Positions 1-9,273 are shown, numbered from the stretch's first letter. The stretch is 64,000 bases of DNA from an uncultured Mycoplasmatota bacterium (GCA_913062645.1 CAJXVW010000002.1:547950-611949); one strand, 5' to 3'. Notes: a model not told the origin generated them from the letters alone. Made by a program: numbers and translations.

Positions 1-23
1 TTGAATGATTATCAAACGTATTT

Positions 24-58
24 AAAAGAAGGACCTGCGTCATAGGTCCTTCTTTTTT
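24..58. terminator. Bidirectional rho-independent terminator
   Basis: A 13-bp stem (24-36 pairing with 44-56) has a T run on both sides. It lies just past the hflX stop codon on the minus strand. It could also end a plus-strand gene lying left of the window. Confidence 0.85.
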
Positions 59-1298
59 ACTGAATGTAGTCGACGTATTTGGCTTTTTGAACCTGTGACA
101 GTTCCAGCGTCAGCACGGTGCCGTCGTTGGTATAATCCTGAGATAGAATATGGTTGTTTTCGTTGAGATGATGGACCAGTTCGCCTTCATCAAACGGAAT
201 CAGAAGCGTTACGGTTTCGTAGTCCTTGAACATTTCTTTTTCGATGAAGTCAAGAACCCGGGAAACCCCGTTTTTATCTAGTAAACTAACAATGATATTG
301 GGGAAGTGAGTGGGTTCGATGGCGTGATCGATCAAGTCGTATTTGTTGTAGATGTAGAGGGTCGGAATGTCGTGCACGCCGATTTCCTCGAGGGTTTGAT
401 TGGTGACGTCGATCTGTTGCTCGTAAAAGGAGTTGCTGGTGTCGACGACATGAATCAAATAGTCGGCCTCGGTAATTTCTTCCAGCGTTGATTTGAAGGA
501 TTCTACAAGATTATGGGGCAGGTTCGATACGAAGCCGACCGTGTCGGTGACAATGAAGTCCTTGTTGTTGTCGAGAACGATGTGACGGGTCGCCGTTTCC
601 AATGTGGCGAACAACATGTTGTGGGCGAACACCTGTTTGTCCTTGTTGTCCGAGGTGATATCCACAAGGGCATTCAAGAGGGTTGATTTGCCGGCGTTGG
701 TATAACCAACGATGGCGACTTTCTTGATGTTGGTGCGATTTCGGGTTCGGCGCTGAATCTGGCGCGATTTGACGATCTCATCCAGCTCGTTTTGTAATTT
801 GCTGCGCTCGCGGATGATGCGGCGGCGGTCGAGTTCCAGTTTCTTTTCACCGGGGCCGCGCGAGCCGATTCCGCCTTGTTGGCGATTGAGGCTGTCGCGG
901 AGCCCGACCAGGCGCGGCAGCATGTATTCCAGCTGGGCGATTTCCACCTGAAGCATCGCCTCTTTGGTTTTGGCTCGTTTGGCGAAGATGTCGAGGATGA
1001 GAAGCGTCCGATCGATGACACGACAATCAAGAACTTGTTCGAGATTGCGAATCTGAGAACCGGACAACTCGTTGTTGAACACGACAAGATCAGCCTCAAG
1101 ATTGCTCACGAATCGCTTGATTTCATCCACTTTGCCGGATCCGATGTAATAGTTCGGTGTGATGCGGTTCAATGACTGGGTCATCGAATACACCACGTCC
1201 AAATCGCTGGCGACGGCCAGATTGCGTAATTCTTCCATGTAGTATTCGATCATGTCATCGTTGTTCAAATCGGCACCCACCAGGATTGCCTTGTACAT
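57..1298 (-). CDS. hflX: Ribosome-associated GTPase HflX
   Basis: HflX is a GTPase that binds the 50S subunit and splits stalled or stress-damaged ribosomes. At 413 residues the length is normal for the family. An N-terminal HflX domain carries the signature GGIGSRGPGEKKLE (about 142-155). The G domain follows, with the P-loop GYTNAGKST (198-206), DTVGF (G3) and NKYD (G4). The ATG at 1298 follows TGAGGTGATT, the common ribosome binding site of this genome. A -10-like TATAAT on the minus strand (1333-1338) sits directly after the nrdJ terminator, so the gene probably has its own promoter although no good -35 is visible. It ends in the terminator at 24-58. Confidence 0.95.
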   Translation of the reverse strand: MYKAILVGADLNNDDMIEYYMEELRNLAVASDLDVVYSMTQSLNRITPNYYIGSGKVDEIKRFVSNLEADLVVFNNELSGSQIRNLEQVLDCRVIDRTLLILDIFAKRAKTKEAMLQVEIAQLEYMLPRLVGLRDSLNRQQGGIGSRGPGEKKLELDRRRIIRERSKLQNELDEIVKSRQIQRRTRNRTNIKKVAIVGYTNAGKSTLLNALVDITSDNKDKQVFAHNMLFATLETATRHIVLDNNKDFIVTDTVGFVSNLPHNLVESFKSTLEEITEADYLIHVVDTSNSFYEQQIDVTNQTLEEIGVHDIPTLYIYNKYDLIDHAIEPTHFPNIIVSLLDKNGVSRVLDFIEKEMFKDYETVTLLIPFDEGELVHHLNENNHILSQDYTNDGTVLTLELSQVQKAKYVDYIQ

Positions 1299-1339
1299 TG
1301 AATCACCTCATATTGGTCTGTCTTCCAGTTCCATTATAC

Positions 1340-1366
1340 AAAAAAAGGCGCGAAAATGCGCCTTTT
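1340..1366 (-). terminator. Terminator of nrdJ
   Basis: A GC-rich hairpin (arms 1343-1351 and 1358-1366) is followed on the minus strand by a run of seven T. It begins 7 bp past the nrdJ stop and separates nrdJ from hflX. Confidence 0.85.
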
Positions 1367-1372
1367 ATTTTG

Positions 1373-3904
1373 TCATAATCCACATTTCAATTGAGCGTTG
1401 CAGTTGGTGCAGGTATGACAACCGCCGATGTTTTCCACGGTGCCTTCCAGGCAAATCGGGCAGATGTCGCCGGCCTCGACGCCGATGTTACGGTCTTGGC
1501 GATCGCTGCGCAGTCCCGGACTCTTGGGCTCGCGGGGTTCTTTCTTCTCTTCGGCGAGTTCGACGCCCAGTTCTGCGATATCCACTTGTTTGGGCGAGGA
1601 GATTTTCTCATCCTCGTCCTTGGACAGTGAAAGAACTTGCGAATCCCGTGATCCGTCCACATAGACGGTACCACCTTTTGCGCCACCTTTGTAGAGACGC
1701 ATATAGACTTGTTCGACTTCCTCGACACTGTATCCTTTTGGTGCGTTGACGGTTTTGCTGATGGAGGAATCAACCCAGTTCTGAATGGCGCATTGGATGT
1801 CAACATGTTCTTCGGGGGTGAGTTCCATGGCGCTCACGAACGTTTCAGGCAAGCGCTCTTTGGTCATGCCAGGATGAGCTTTCAAGTACTGATCGACAAT
1901 GGGAGCGTTGACTTCGATGAACTTGCCAAGTCGTCCACTGCGGAAGTAGGAGAACCCGAAGTAGGGTTCCAATCCGGTGGATACGCCGACCATCGTTCCA
2001 GTTGAGCCAGTCGGGGCAATTGTGAGCAGATGCGAGTTGCGGATGCCGTGTTTGAGAATGTCTTTACGGATGTATTCCGGGAGTTTTTTGATGTAGCCGC
2101 TCTCGATCAACGCTTCTCGACTGCCGTGTTCGTCGAGGAACGGGAAGGATCCCTTTTCCTTGGCGATTTCGATCGATGCCTCATAGGCATTGGTGGCGAT
2201 GAATTTGAATAGTTTGTCTACAAGTTCATTGCCTTCTTTCGATCCATAGCGGCGGTTGGTCCAGATCAGCAGATCATGCAAGCCCATGATGCCAAGGCCG
2301 ATGCGGCGTTCTCCGAGGGCCTGAACACGGTTTTCTTCCAGGAAGTAATGTGTCTTATCGATGACGTTGTCCTGAAGCCGTATGGCGGTCTTGATGGTGT
2401 TTTGCAGTTTGTCCCAGTCGACGATGGCGTTGTCCCGGTCGACCATGTTGGCCAAGTTGATGGCAGCCAGGTTGCAGACTGAATACGGTGCGAGCGGTTG
2501 TTCGCCACAAGGGTTGGTGCAGACGACCTTCTGGCCGTATCCTTGGGCATTGGTCATTTCGTTTGCGTTGTCGATGAAGAAGATGCCAGGTTCCGCGGAG
2601 TATGTGGCGCAGATGTTGATCAGGTTCCACAGTTCGCGGGCACGGATGGTGCGATAGGTTTTCACACGATGGCCCATCGCTTCCCAGGTTCGGACGTCGC
2701 CGACTTTTACCCACAGGTCGTCGTATATGTCTTTCTCTTCTTCGCTGTAAGTATCGACATCCGGGAATCGTAGAGGATAGTCTTCGTCGTTCTCGACGGC
2801 ATCCATGAACTCTTTGGTGACGGCAACGGAGATGTTGGCGCCAGTCAGGAAATCCGGATTGTTGACGTCGTATTGGCCCCCTTTGTTGATGCGTTCGAAG
2901 GCGGTGTCTACAATTTGTTTGGAAAATATGTCGGGGGTAAGACGGGCTTGTTCGAGGATGTATTCGTTGATCTGAATTTCACTTTCGCTCAATGGGATGA
3001 ACTTGAGTTTGGCCTTGGCGGCGTTGACGATGGAGTCATCCTTGATGTTTTCAATCAGGAATTGGAGAATTTTCGGGTTCTGCATTTTGGAAACGATGAA
3101 CTCGACAATGTCGGGATGCCAGTCGGCAAGCATGATCATCTGGGCGCCACGACGCGATCCACCCTGTTCGACAAGGTGGGTTAGTTCACTCAGGTCGTGT
3201 AGCCAGCTGACGGCGCCGCTGGATTTCCCGTTGACGCCTTTGGCAAGAGCGTTTTTGGGACGTAGCGTGGATCCGTTGGTACCGACGCCACCACCACGAC
3301 TCATGATTTCCATGACTTGCTTCCGATGGTCACTGATACCACCGCGTGAATCGTGCACAAACGGCATGACAAAGCAGTTGAAGTACGTAACGTTGGTATT
3401 GCTGCCGGCACCGAACAATACTCGTCCGGCAGGAACGAGATTCAGCGAGGCAACTTCATTGTAGAACCGTTCCACCATCTCTTCTGTTTCGTCTTCGCCC
3501 AGATGATGAGCAAGACGCTTGGCAATCTGCTCGAAATACAGCTCGAGCGGCTTGTCAAGTAGACGCAAAGTACGTACGATGCAGCCTTTTGCATCGGCAT
3601 CTTCTGCTTGAGCAAGCGATTCTTCTTCCAGTTTAACGGTTATGGTATCGCCATCAATGGCCTCGACGTAGCCGATGCCACGGGCGGGGAATTTCGGGTC
3701 GTTTCGAACAACGGTGATAACCAAATCACCGATTGACAATGTTTTGAGAGTCAAGTCCTTCTGAGTGTAGCGATCCAACATGACAAGACGCGACACGCCT
3801 TCGAACGTCGTCTTCATGTCATCGGTTATCGGAAAGAGGTGAGTGAACCCCCTTTTGATGTCCTCGTTGATTTTTTGTTTGAGTTTCTTGCTATATTCAA
3901 TCAT
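1373..3904 (-). CDS. nrdJ: Adenosylcobalamin-dependent (class II) ribonucleotide reductase
   Basis: Reduces ribonucleotides to deoxyribonucleotides using a cobalamin-generated thiyl radical, so it needs neither oxygen nor a glycyl-radical activase. The 843-residue protein has the class II/NrdJ features: FNCFVMP near the N-terminal cysteine, GGGVGTNGSTLRPK, NPCGEQPL with the radical cysteine, and APTGS. The C-terminus is a cysteine-rich tail (CPICLEG, CHTCTNC, CGL) of the type that re-reduces the active site or binds zinc in this family. The frame is open upstream to 4021, but the start at 3904 is preferred because GGGAGGT lies 10 bp before it and the family begins here. No other reductase class is in the window. 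A promoter and an inverted repeat lie just upstream. Confidence 0.95.
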   Translation of the reverse strand: MIEYSKKLKQKINEDIKRGFTHLFPITDDMKTTFEGVSRLVMLDRYTQKDLTLKTLSIGDLVITVVRNDPKFPARGIGYVEAIDGDTITVKLEEESLAQAEDADAKGCIVRTLRLLDKPLELYFEQIAKRLAHHLGEDETEEMVERFYNEVASLNLVPAGRVLFGAGSNTNVTYFNCFVMPFVHDSRGGISDHRKQVMEIMSRGGGVGTNGSTLRPKNALAKGVNGKSSGAVSWLHDLSELTHLVEQGGSRRGAQMIMLADWHPDIVEFIVSKMQNPKILQFLIENIKDDSIVNAAKAKLKFIPLSESEIQINEYILEQARLTPDIFSKQIVDTAFERINKGGQYDVNNPDFLTGANISVAVTKEFMDAVENDEDYPLRFPDVDTYSEEEKDIYDDLWVKVGDVRTWEAMGHRVKTYRTIRARELWNLINICATYSAEPGIFFIDNANEMTNAQGYGQKVVCTNPCGEQPLAPYSVCNLAAINLANMVDRDNAIVDWDKLQNTIKTAIRLQDNVIDKTHYFLEENRVQALGERRIGLGIMGLHDLLIWTNRRYGSKEGNELVDKLFKFIATNAYEASIEIAKEKGSFPFLDEHGSREALIESGYIKKLPEYIRKDILKHGIRNSHLLTIAPTGSTGTMVGVSTGLEPYFGFSYFRSGRLGKFIEVNAPIVDQYLKAHPGMTKERLPETFVSAMELTPEEHVDIQCAIQNWVDSSISKTVNAPKGYSVEEVEQVYMRLYKGGAKGGTVYVDGSRDSQVLSLSKDEDEKISSPKQVDIAELGVELAEEKKEPREPKSPGLRSDRQDRNIGVEAGDICPICLEGTVENIGGCHTCTNCNAQLKCGL

Positions 3905-3935
3905 CTTTTCAGACCTCCCGGAAAAGTGTAGTATC

Positions 3936-3941
3936 ATTATA
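3936..3941 (-). promoter_or_regulatory. Putative -10 box of nrdJ
   Basis: TATAAT on the minus strand, 31 bp before the nrdJ start. No convincing -35 lies 16-18 bp upstream, which suggests a weak or activated promoter. Confidence 0.5.
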
Positions 3942-3986
3942 TAACAAAAGAAATTTGAATTGTAGTCTTGACATTTGATGTATACT

Positions 3987-4014
3987 GTGAAATCGCTAGA
4001 AATAGCCATTTCAC
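3987..4014. promoter_or_regulatory. Inverted repeat upstream of nrdJ, candidate operator
   Basis: GTGAAAT (3987-3993) and ATTTCAC (4008-4014) flank a second inner pair GCTA/TAGC (3995-3998, 4003-4006). The element lies 83-110 bp before the nrdJ start, upstream of the -10 box. GTATA beside each outer arm loosely resembles half of an NrdR box, but the full 16-bp NrdR consensus is not present. Confidence 0.4.
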
Positions 4015-4161
4015 TATACAAAAAAATCGAAAAAAATTCCAGCGATTTTTACGATTTTCCACCATTTGAATTATAGCAATTTTTTCAAAAAAATGCTCAT
4101 CAAACGCAATATGATGTTGAATAAAAATAAATAATCCCTTATGCCCAAAAACAAACTATGC

Positions 4162-4167
4162 TATAAT
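4162..4167 (+). promoter_or_regulatory. -10 box of cdaA
   Basis: TATAAT, 20 bp before the cdaA ATG and just upstream of its GGGAGGAG ribosome binding site. The -35 region is weak. Confidence 0.6.
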
Positions 4168-4186
4168 ATACGGGAGGAGTGGTTTT

Positions 4187-4918
4187 ATGTCCAACTTCGA
4201 TGTGCTGATCATCAATGTCTATCTGCTGGCGATTTTCACCAACCTGATCAAGACAAAAACGATAACCCAGATTTATCGTTTCTTTAAACTTCTGGTGGTT
4301 GTGTTGATTGTATTTGTCATCATCGCCGCATTTCAGGATGGCATACCATGGCACGAGCTCTTACTTAAGGGATTACCACTACTTCTGTTGTTTGTTGTAA
4401 CCGTGCAAACGGAAGTCCTGCTGATCCTAAAGAAGATGGGTGTCAAGGGAACCAACTTCTTCAGTAACACCATAGAAGACACCGTAAAGATTGAACTAAT
4501 CAAAAGCATTGATTACCTTTCTAGCAAGAAAATAGGCGCTTTAATCACTTTTGAGAAGACGAGCTCCCTGGATGAGTTCATTGCCACAGCGTATCCCATC
4601 AACGCCCAGTTGAACCATGAACTGTTGTCAACGATTTTCTTTCCCAGCACACCACTTCATGATGGTGCAGTCATCGTTCGCGTGAACAACATCATATGTG
4701 CCGGAGCTTATTTTCCGCCGACCGAACGACTGGACATTCCCAAATCGCTTGGATCGCGGCACAGAGCCGCTATCGGCATTAGCGAAATTACTGATTCACT
4801 CACTATCGTGGTATCCGAAGAGACAGGAAAAATCAGTGTTGCGGTAGGTGGATATCTGGATTTCGATGTTACCAAGGAATCTCTCTTGTTGTATTTGGAA
4901 AAACACCTGCAATCCTAA
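4187..4918 (+). CDS. cdaA: Membrane diadenylate cyclase CdaA (DisA_N domain)
   Basis: Makes the second messenger c-di-AMP from two ATP; in Bacillota this nucleotide controls potassium and osmolyte transport. The 243-residue protein has hydrophobic N-terminal segments (about 5-20, 33-50, 62-80) that anchor it in the membrane. The DisA_N cyclase domain follows, with both catalytic motifs: DGA at 159-161 (LHDGAVIV) and RHR at 191-193 (GSRHRAA). The ATG at 4187 follows GGGAGGAG. It is a single-gene unit closed by its own terminator; the usual partners cdaR (ybbR) and glmM do not follow it. Confidence 0.95.
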   Translation: MSNFDVLIINVYLLAIFTNLIKTKTITQIYRFFKLLVVVLIVFVIIAAFQDGIPWHELLLKGLPLLLLFVVTVQTEVLLILKKMGVKGTNFFSNTIEDTVKIELIKSIDYLSSKKIGALITFEKTSSLDEFIATAYPINAQLNHELLSTIFFPSTPLHDGAVIVRVNNIICAGAYFPPTERLDIPKSLGSRHRAAIGISEITDSLTIVVSEETGKISVAVGGYLDFDVTKESLLLYLEKHLQS

Positions 4919-4939
4919 GTCGCCCAAGGCGACTTTTTT
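4917..4939 (+). terminator. Terminator of cdaA
   Basis: Stem AAGTCGCC/GGCGACTT with a 3-nt loop and a T run. The hairpin starts inside the cdaA TAA stop codon. Confidence 0.9.
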
Positions 4940-4940
4940 A

Positions 4941-5408
4941 TATCAAAAATGAGAATCATGATTAGCGTCGAACAGGATTGATTTGTTCGATTGACCACCT
5001 TGATGACTAGTAGTGAATTTATACCCAAAATCGATCAAAAAAAACTCCGCATCAAAAATTCCACTCGCACCGATATTCGGAGAGAGGCCCACAGAAAAAA
5101 ATATGGTCATATGATTGTTGTGACAATATTTCAAGAATCATAGTCACACGAGAAAAATGAATATTTTTAGAATGGTGGTAAATCGCTATAAATCAACGTT
5201 TAGATTATGTGGATAACTTTCATTATATGAGTTGTTTTACCTTGATCAACGTACTGAATCTTAGTGAAACAACAGTGTACCAAGCCTGAAATTGATTGTT
5301 GGAATCAAATAATCAGGACCAACAACTCATGATTCGGCAATTTATTTTTTGTAGTGAATGGAAAACATATTATGTTATAATATAACGTAGTGAGAAACGG
5401 GTGATATT
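4941..5408. other. 468-bp AT-rich intergenic region
   Basis: No credible ORF with a ribosome binding site and no RNA gene is visible. It contains one weak hairpin (TTGTTGG 5296-5302 with CCAACAA 5319-5325, no T tail). At its right end are the palindromic -10 region and ribosome binding site of the next gene. Confidence 0.6.
5374..5386 (+). promoter_or_regulatory. Palindromic -10 region of the FAD oxidoreductase gene
   Basis: GTTATA-A-TATAAC is a perfect 13-bp palindrome that contains the TATAAT -10 box (5376-5381). The surrounding 13-mer ATTATGTTATAAT (5369-5381) recurs at 16570-16582 in the operator-like region before tsaE. Confidence 0.5.
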
Positions 5409-7742
5409 GTGGAAAAATACGATGTCGTCATCATCGGTGGGGGGCTAGGTAGCCTGACAACCGCCACATACCTATCCAAGCGACTGCGCAATGTCGCTGT
5501 TTTTGAAGAGGACGATAAAAAGCAATTAGCTGGCTATACAAAGCGCTTTCGGGATTCTGGAAACTCCAATTTCAAGTACACCTTCTATAACTATGACGTT
5601 GGAGGTGTGCATCGTGGAGATCTGTTAAATGATTACCTGAAACAGTGCGGTTTGGCAAGTGCTTTTGAGTACTACGATAACTTCTATACGATGATCGTGG
5701 ATCAGAACAAGCAGCTGATTCGTCGGCCCAATGATTTCAAAAGATTCCGTACGTATTTGGTGCGACATTATCCGAAACAGCGCAATCAAATACACAAACT
5801 ATTTGACGACATAATGGCTCATTATAGCGATTTCCGTGTCCAGAAGAAAGCCCGTCTTGCCAATCAGGAGTATACGTTGACGTCACTTTTGATTGAGTGG
5901 GGCGACCTTAGCCTCAAGGATGTGTTGTCCAAATACTTCGACGATGAACAGTTGATGAATGAGTTTACGCTTGTTTACGATGCCGTTGGATTGGCAATCG
6001 ACGAGATCAATGCATATCACTATTTCGTCAAGTGGTTCGACACGTTCATCGATGGTTCGCACTTCATTACAACATCGTTTGACGACGTAGTTAAGACATT
6101 ATCCAGTGAAATATCAAAGACTCGCGAGAAGATTTTCGTTAACCGCAAAATCCGTCAGTTCGTCGTACGCGACAATCAGATTCTCTATGCCGTTGATGAA
6201 AAAGGCATCAAGATTGAAGCCAAGCACTATGTCATCAACATGCGGATCGATGACTTTGTCGACAAGTATTTGCCGGAACGAACGGACATCAAGGAAACCT
6301 TTTACAAGATGTATCCTAGCGCCAAACTGGAACGTTACATCAATCAGGTCTACATTGGGTTGGATTGTCCTCGTGAAGACGTTGGAATTGGCGAGAAACA
6401 GTACATATTTAGCGAAATACCGGATGATCCGGTTCGTTTGTTGAGCATCATTGATTACAAGTCTTATGATAAGAAGGCTTGCCCTGACGGCAAAACCGCG
6501 TTGATGATTGAATTCATTGACGACAACTCGCCGCGAAAAACTCGTCTTGATGAAGTTGTGAAGCAGTTCCTGGCCTATTTCCCGGCGGCCAAGGATCACA
6601 TCACCTTGCAGCGTATTGGGGAAAAACGACCATACATCAGTGGTCTTGCCGATGCGAGCTACTGGCAAGGAAAAGCGATCAACGACCTTTTTCCAATTGA
6701 TGAATATGATGAAGTAAATCCCTTGGGAAATGGCTATTTTATTGGCAGTTGGATGAAACCGGAGTCGGGTATCACGGGCTTGATTCAAACGGGTGTCGAG
6801 TATGGGGACATCATTGATGATTTGATTTATCATGGCGATGACGAGGACTATTTCATCACCCATGATGAGTTGATGAACATCATCAATCACCAGTTCATCC
6901 CCAATTCGCTGGGAAAACAGGAGAAAAACATTCAATTCTTCATCGGGAAGGATTCGTATTACATCCGAACGAAGGGCAATCACCAACGTTTGTACAAGGG
7001 CGTGAGTGACATTTCGGACATCATCATCATTGCTACGAATGAGTGCCTGTACGATTTGAGTGTTGGTAATACAACGCTAAACAAAGCGATTTCCAATGGT
7101 ACACTCGAGTTTGTTGGTGATCGTGATTTCCTCAATGAAGTAATGGAAGCATTCGACATGGGCATTGAGATCACCAAACCTGTCGCCTACAAGTACGTGC
7201 AAGGAAAATGGGGCAATGCGATTCTTCTGTTGCAGATGTCGATCCTGCTGATTTCCAATCTCCTGGCCAATTATCACTTTAATTTGATCATCGCCCCGGC
7301 GACGATCGTAATATTCGGGTCGACGGTGTATCTGAAATACCGTCTGTTCCAGAAAATATCCGTGTTCGAGTACTTTGTATTGGGATTATACTTCATCATC
7401 GGCGTTCTGAGTATATTTATCCCCGAAGTGAACAATGTCAAGGACGCCAAATATACGCTTATCATCTTTACCTTGTATCTTTTGGTGACATGGCTGGTAA
7501 ATCGCCCGGTTGCGCTGTATTATATCCGTCATGATTATCGCACGGATTACACTCGTACCAAATTATTCACGAAGATGAGTGGCGGTCTGACGTTCATCTG
7601 GGGCGTCGTCTTCCTGGCGATTCTGATCATGGACTTCGCCTTGATCAGAAGCTATGCGTCGCTTGGTTATTATCTTATCCCGCTGGCGATGTATCTGTCG
7701 TTGTATTATCCGTCCAGCTACATTACCGGCTACATCGATTGA
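5409..7742 (+). CDS. Membrane-fused FAD oxidoreductase (phytoene desaturase-like) with SCP2-like segment
   Basis: The N-terminal 450 residues are a flavin-dependent oxidoreductase of the phytoene dehydrogenase/carotenoid isomerase/amine oxidase type. It opens with the dinucleotide-binding motif VVIIGGGLGSL (6-16). The C-terminal FAD-contact region is suggested by LGNGYFIGSWMKPESGI. Residues of about 480-600 resemble a sterol-carrier (SCP2-like) fold: a hydrophobic strand series ending SNGTLEFVGD. From about 603 to the end there are five or six membrane segments. The start is GTG at 5409 after GGGTGAT. The substrate is unknown; a polyisoprenoid or lipid fits the fold, the membrane part and the nearby ispD-ispF, but that is inference. 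It lies 16 bp before the next gene, so the two are probably co-transcribed. Confidence 0.8.
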   Translation: MEKYDVVIIGGGLGSLTTATYLSKRLRNVAVFEEDDKKQLAGYTKRFRDSGNSNFKYTFYNYDVGGVHRGDLLNDYLKQCGLASAFEYYDNFYTMIVDQNKQLIRRPNDFKRFRTYLVRHYPKQRNQIHKLFDDIMAHYSDFRVQKKARLANQEYTLTSLLIEWGDLSLKDVLSKYFDDEQLMNEFTLVYDAVGLAIDEINAYHYFVKWFDTFIDGSHFITTSFDDVVKTLSSEISKTREKIFVNRKIRQFVVRDNQILYAVDEKGIKIEAKHYVINMRIDDFVDKYLPERTDIKETFYKMYPSAKLERYINQVYIGLDCPREDVGIGEKQYIFSEIPDDPVRLLSIIDYKSYDKKACPDGKTALMIEFIDDNSPRKTRLDEVVKQFLAYFPAAKDHITLQRIGEKRPYISGLADASYWQGKAINDLFPIDEYDEVNPLGNGYFIGSWMKPESGITGLIQTGVEYGDIIDDLIYHGDDEDYFITHDELMNIINHQFIPNSLGKQEKNIQFFIGKDSYYIRTKGNHQRLYKGVSDISDIIIIATNECLYDLSVGNTTLNKAISNGTLEFVGDRDFLNEVMEAFDMGIEITKPVAYKYVQGKWGNAILLLQMSILLISNLLANYHFNLIIAPATIVIFGSTVYLKYRLFQKISVFEYFVLGLYFIIGVLSIFIPEVNNVKDAKYTLIIFTLYLLVTWLVNRPVALYYIRHDYRTDYTRTKLFTKMSGGLTFIWGVVFLAILIMDFALIRSYASLGYYLIPLAMYLSLYYPSSYITGYID

Positions 7743-7758
7743 CACTGGAGTTGATTTC

Positions 7759-8913
7759 ATGCATCCCATCGTTGTCATATCTGTAATTGGATTATGGCTT
7801 ATCTACGGCGTTATCATTAAACTAACAAAAAAACGAAAGCACGACTGGTCGCTGCTAGTCGCTTTTGTTTTTTTATTGGTATTCGGCTATTTCTTCTTCA
7901 CCGATGATTATGAGTCATTTGAATATGACTTGTTTGCGTACATTACAGCCGGTCTCTTCGCGCTTTGGCTGGTGATTGACAATTCGGTACTGTTGTTCAA
8001 GAAAAACGTGTCAGAGTTCGATTTTCATGACCTTGAACAGAAACTTGAGCATGTTTCAAGCGCTTCTGAGTTGTTACGGCGTCGATTTATATCCACCATT
8101 GAACTTCTGAATGACGGAATTTCCTTCCGAGATGGTGAATATATCTTCGGTTCGGATCGATTTATTGAATTAATTGGTCTGGATGACAATCAATTCACCG
8201 TTGAATCCTTCGAAAAATTGATCGTCAAAGAGGATCTTGTACAGTATCACATGACACTGGAAAAGCTATCCAAAAAGTACCCGACTTATTCAATCAAATA
8301 TCGCATTCAAAACAACGATCGAATCACATGGTTCATTGAACGTGGAAAAATGATTTTGATCGATAAAAAACGAACGTTTATTTCCATTCTCAGACCCATG
8401 GATGTGAAGTTGTATCCAGAGACCGATGTCGATGTCTTGAACAGCCTTCCATCAAGAAAAGAATTGCTTGCAGAAATGCAACGACTTCATCGTAAAAAAA
8501 ATGCCTATCATCTTGTGTTGATTCAACTCACAAATGTTCCTTCAATCAATGAAAAATATGGTCGAGATTTCGGGGATCTTATGATGGGTGAGTATTTATC
8601 GAAAATGCGATTCAAATTTATCAAAGACAATAAAAGTTTGTTTAGAATTTCTGGTATAAAATTTGCCATGTTGATCAAAGAAAAGACCAAATTTGATTTG
8701 TTCGAACGAGCACTTGTTGGTGCTGGAGAATTGTTTACAATGCAGATGAAATTCGGTGGTGTAACACAGACCGTATACCCGAATTTGGGAATCTCAGAAT
8801 CACCATATGAAGGCAAAAACGCTGATATTGTATACCGTGAAGCTCATGATGCGTTAACACTAACATTGAATGATCAGTATGATAAAAGTTTCTGCTTCTA
8901 CAACAAAAAGTAG
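7759..8913 (+). CDS. Membrane PAS protein with degenerate GGDEF domain
   Basis: 384 residues. About three N-terminal membrane segments (residues 3-90) are followed by a PAS-like region (about 95-215) and a C-terminal domain that follows the diguanylate cyclase pattern: INEKYGRDFGDLMMGEYL, then RISGIKFAML. The catalytic GGDEF motif is replaced by SGIKF, so c-di-GMP synthesis is very unlikely. The domain may bind nucleotide or act as a dimerisation module, as in degenerate GGDEF proteins such as GdpP. No DHH/DHHA1 phosphodiesterase follows it here. The start at 7759 is chosen because GGAG precedes it and the hydrophobic segment starts here; the frame itself is open further upstream. Confidence 0.75.
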   Translation: MHPIVVISVIGLWLIYGVIIKLTKKRKHDWSLLVAFVFLLVFGYFFFTDDYESFEYDLFAYITAGLFALWLVIDNSVLLFKKNVSEFDFHDLEQKLEHVSSASELLRRRFISTIELLNDGISFRDGEYIFGSDRFIELIGLDDNQFTVESFEKLIVKEDLVQYHMTLEKLSKKYPTYSIKYRIQNNDRITWFIERGKMILIDKKRTFISILRPMDVKLYPETDVDVLNSLPSRKELLAEMQRLHRKKNAYHLVLIQLTNVPSINEKYGRDFGDLMMGEYLSKMRFKFIKDNKSLFRISGIKFAMLIKEKTKFDLFERALVGAGELFTMQMKFGGVTQTVYPNLGISESPYEGKNADIVYREAHDALTLTLNDQYDKSFCFYNKK

Positions 8914-9273
8914 TGTGGAAAACTCGCTTGCATTTTTGATTGACATTTGATTTTTTTATCATATTGTTTTCATCGTTCCTTTTGTCTTTTCTAATCTATG
9001 AAATGACACCCTTTATTTTCACTTTCAAGTTCAATCAAAATTAACTTAGTTCTTGTCAGCTAAATTTATTGATGTTCCGGTTTGGTGACATTGAAAAAAT
9101 ATTATCAAAATTCATGTCGAAATATTACATTATTCATATGGAATGTCAAATCATTACTGTGGAAAAATCATTTGATAATTCATCATTTTATAGCATCGAT
9201 TTATTCGTCTTTCTTTAACTATTTTTATCGATTAAAAACGAACGTTTATTATGATCAATGAGGTGAATTTATT
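8914..9273. other. 360-bp very AT-rich intergenic region
   Basis: No ORF, RNA or clear terminator is seen. A TTGACA at about 8940 lacks a properly spaced -10. The right end carries the GAGGTGAATT ribosome binding site of ispD. Base composition is clearly more AT-rich than the surrounding chromosome, and this continues into ispD. Confidence 0.55.

Noticed and set aside
3905..4186. Possible cobalamin riboswitch before the B12-dependent reductase
   Set aside because: The minus-strand leader is only about 30-60 nt from the probable start to the ATG and lacks the conserved cobalamin-box sequence.
5296..5325. Hairpin TTGTTGG/CCAACAA as terminator or small RNA
   Set aside because: The stem is 7 bp with a 16-nt loop, no T run follows, and no promoter is clear.
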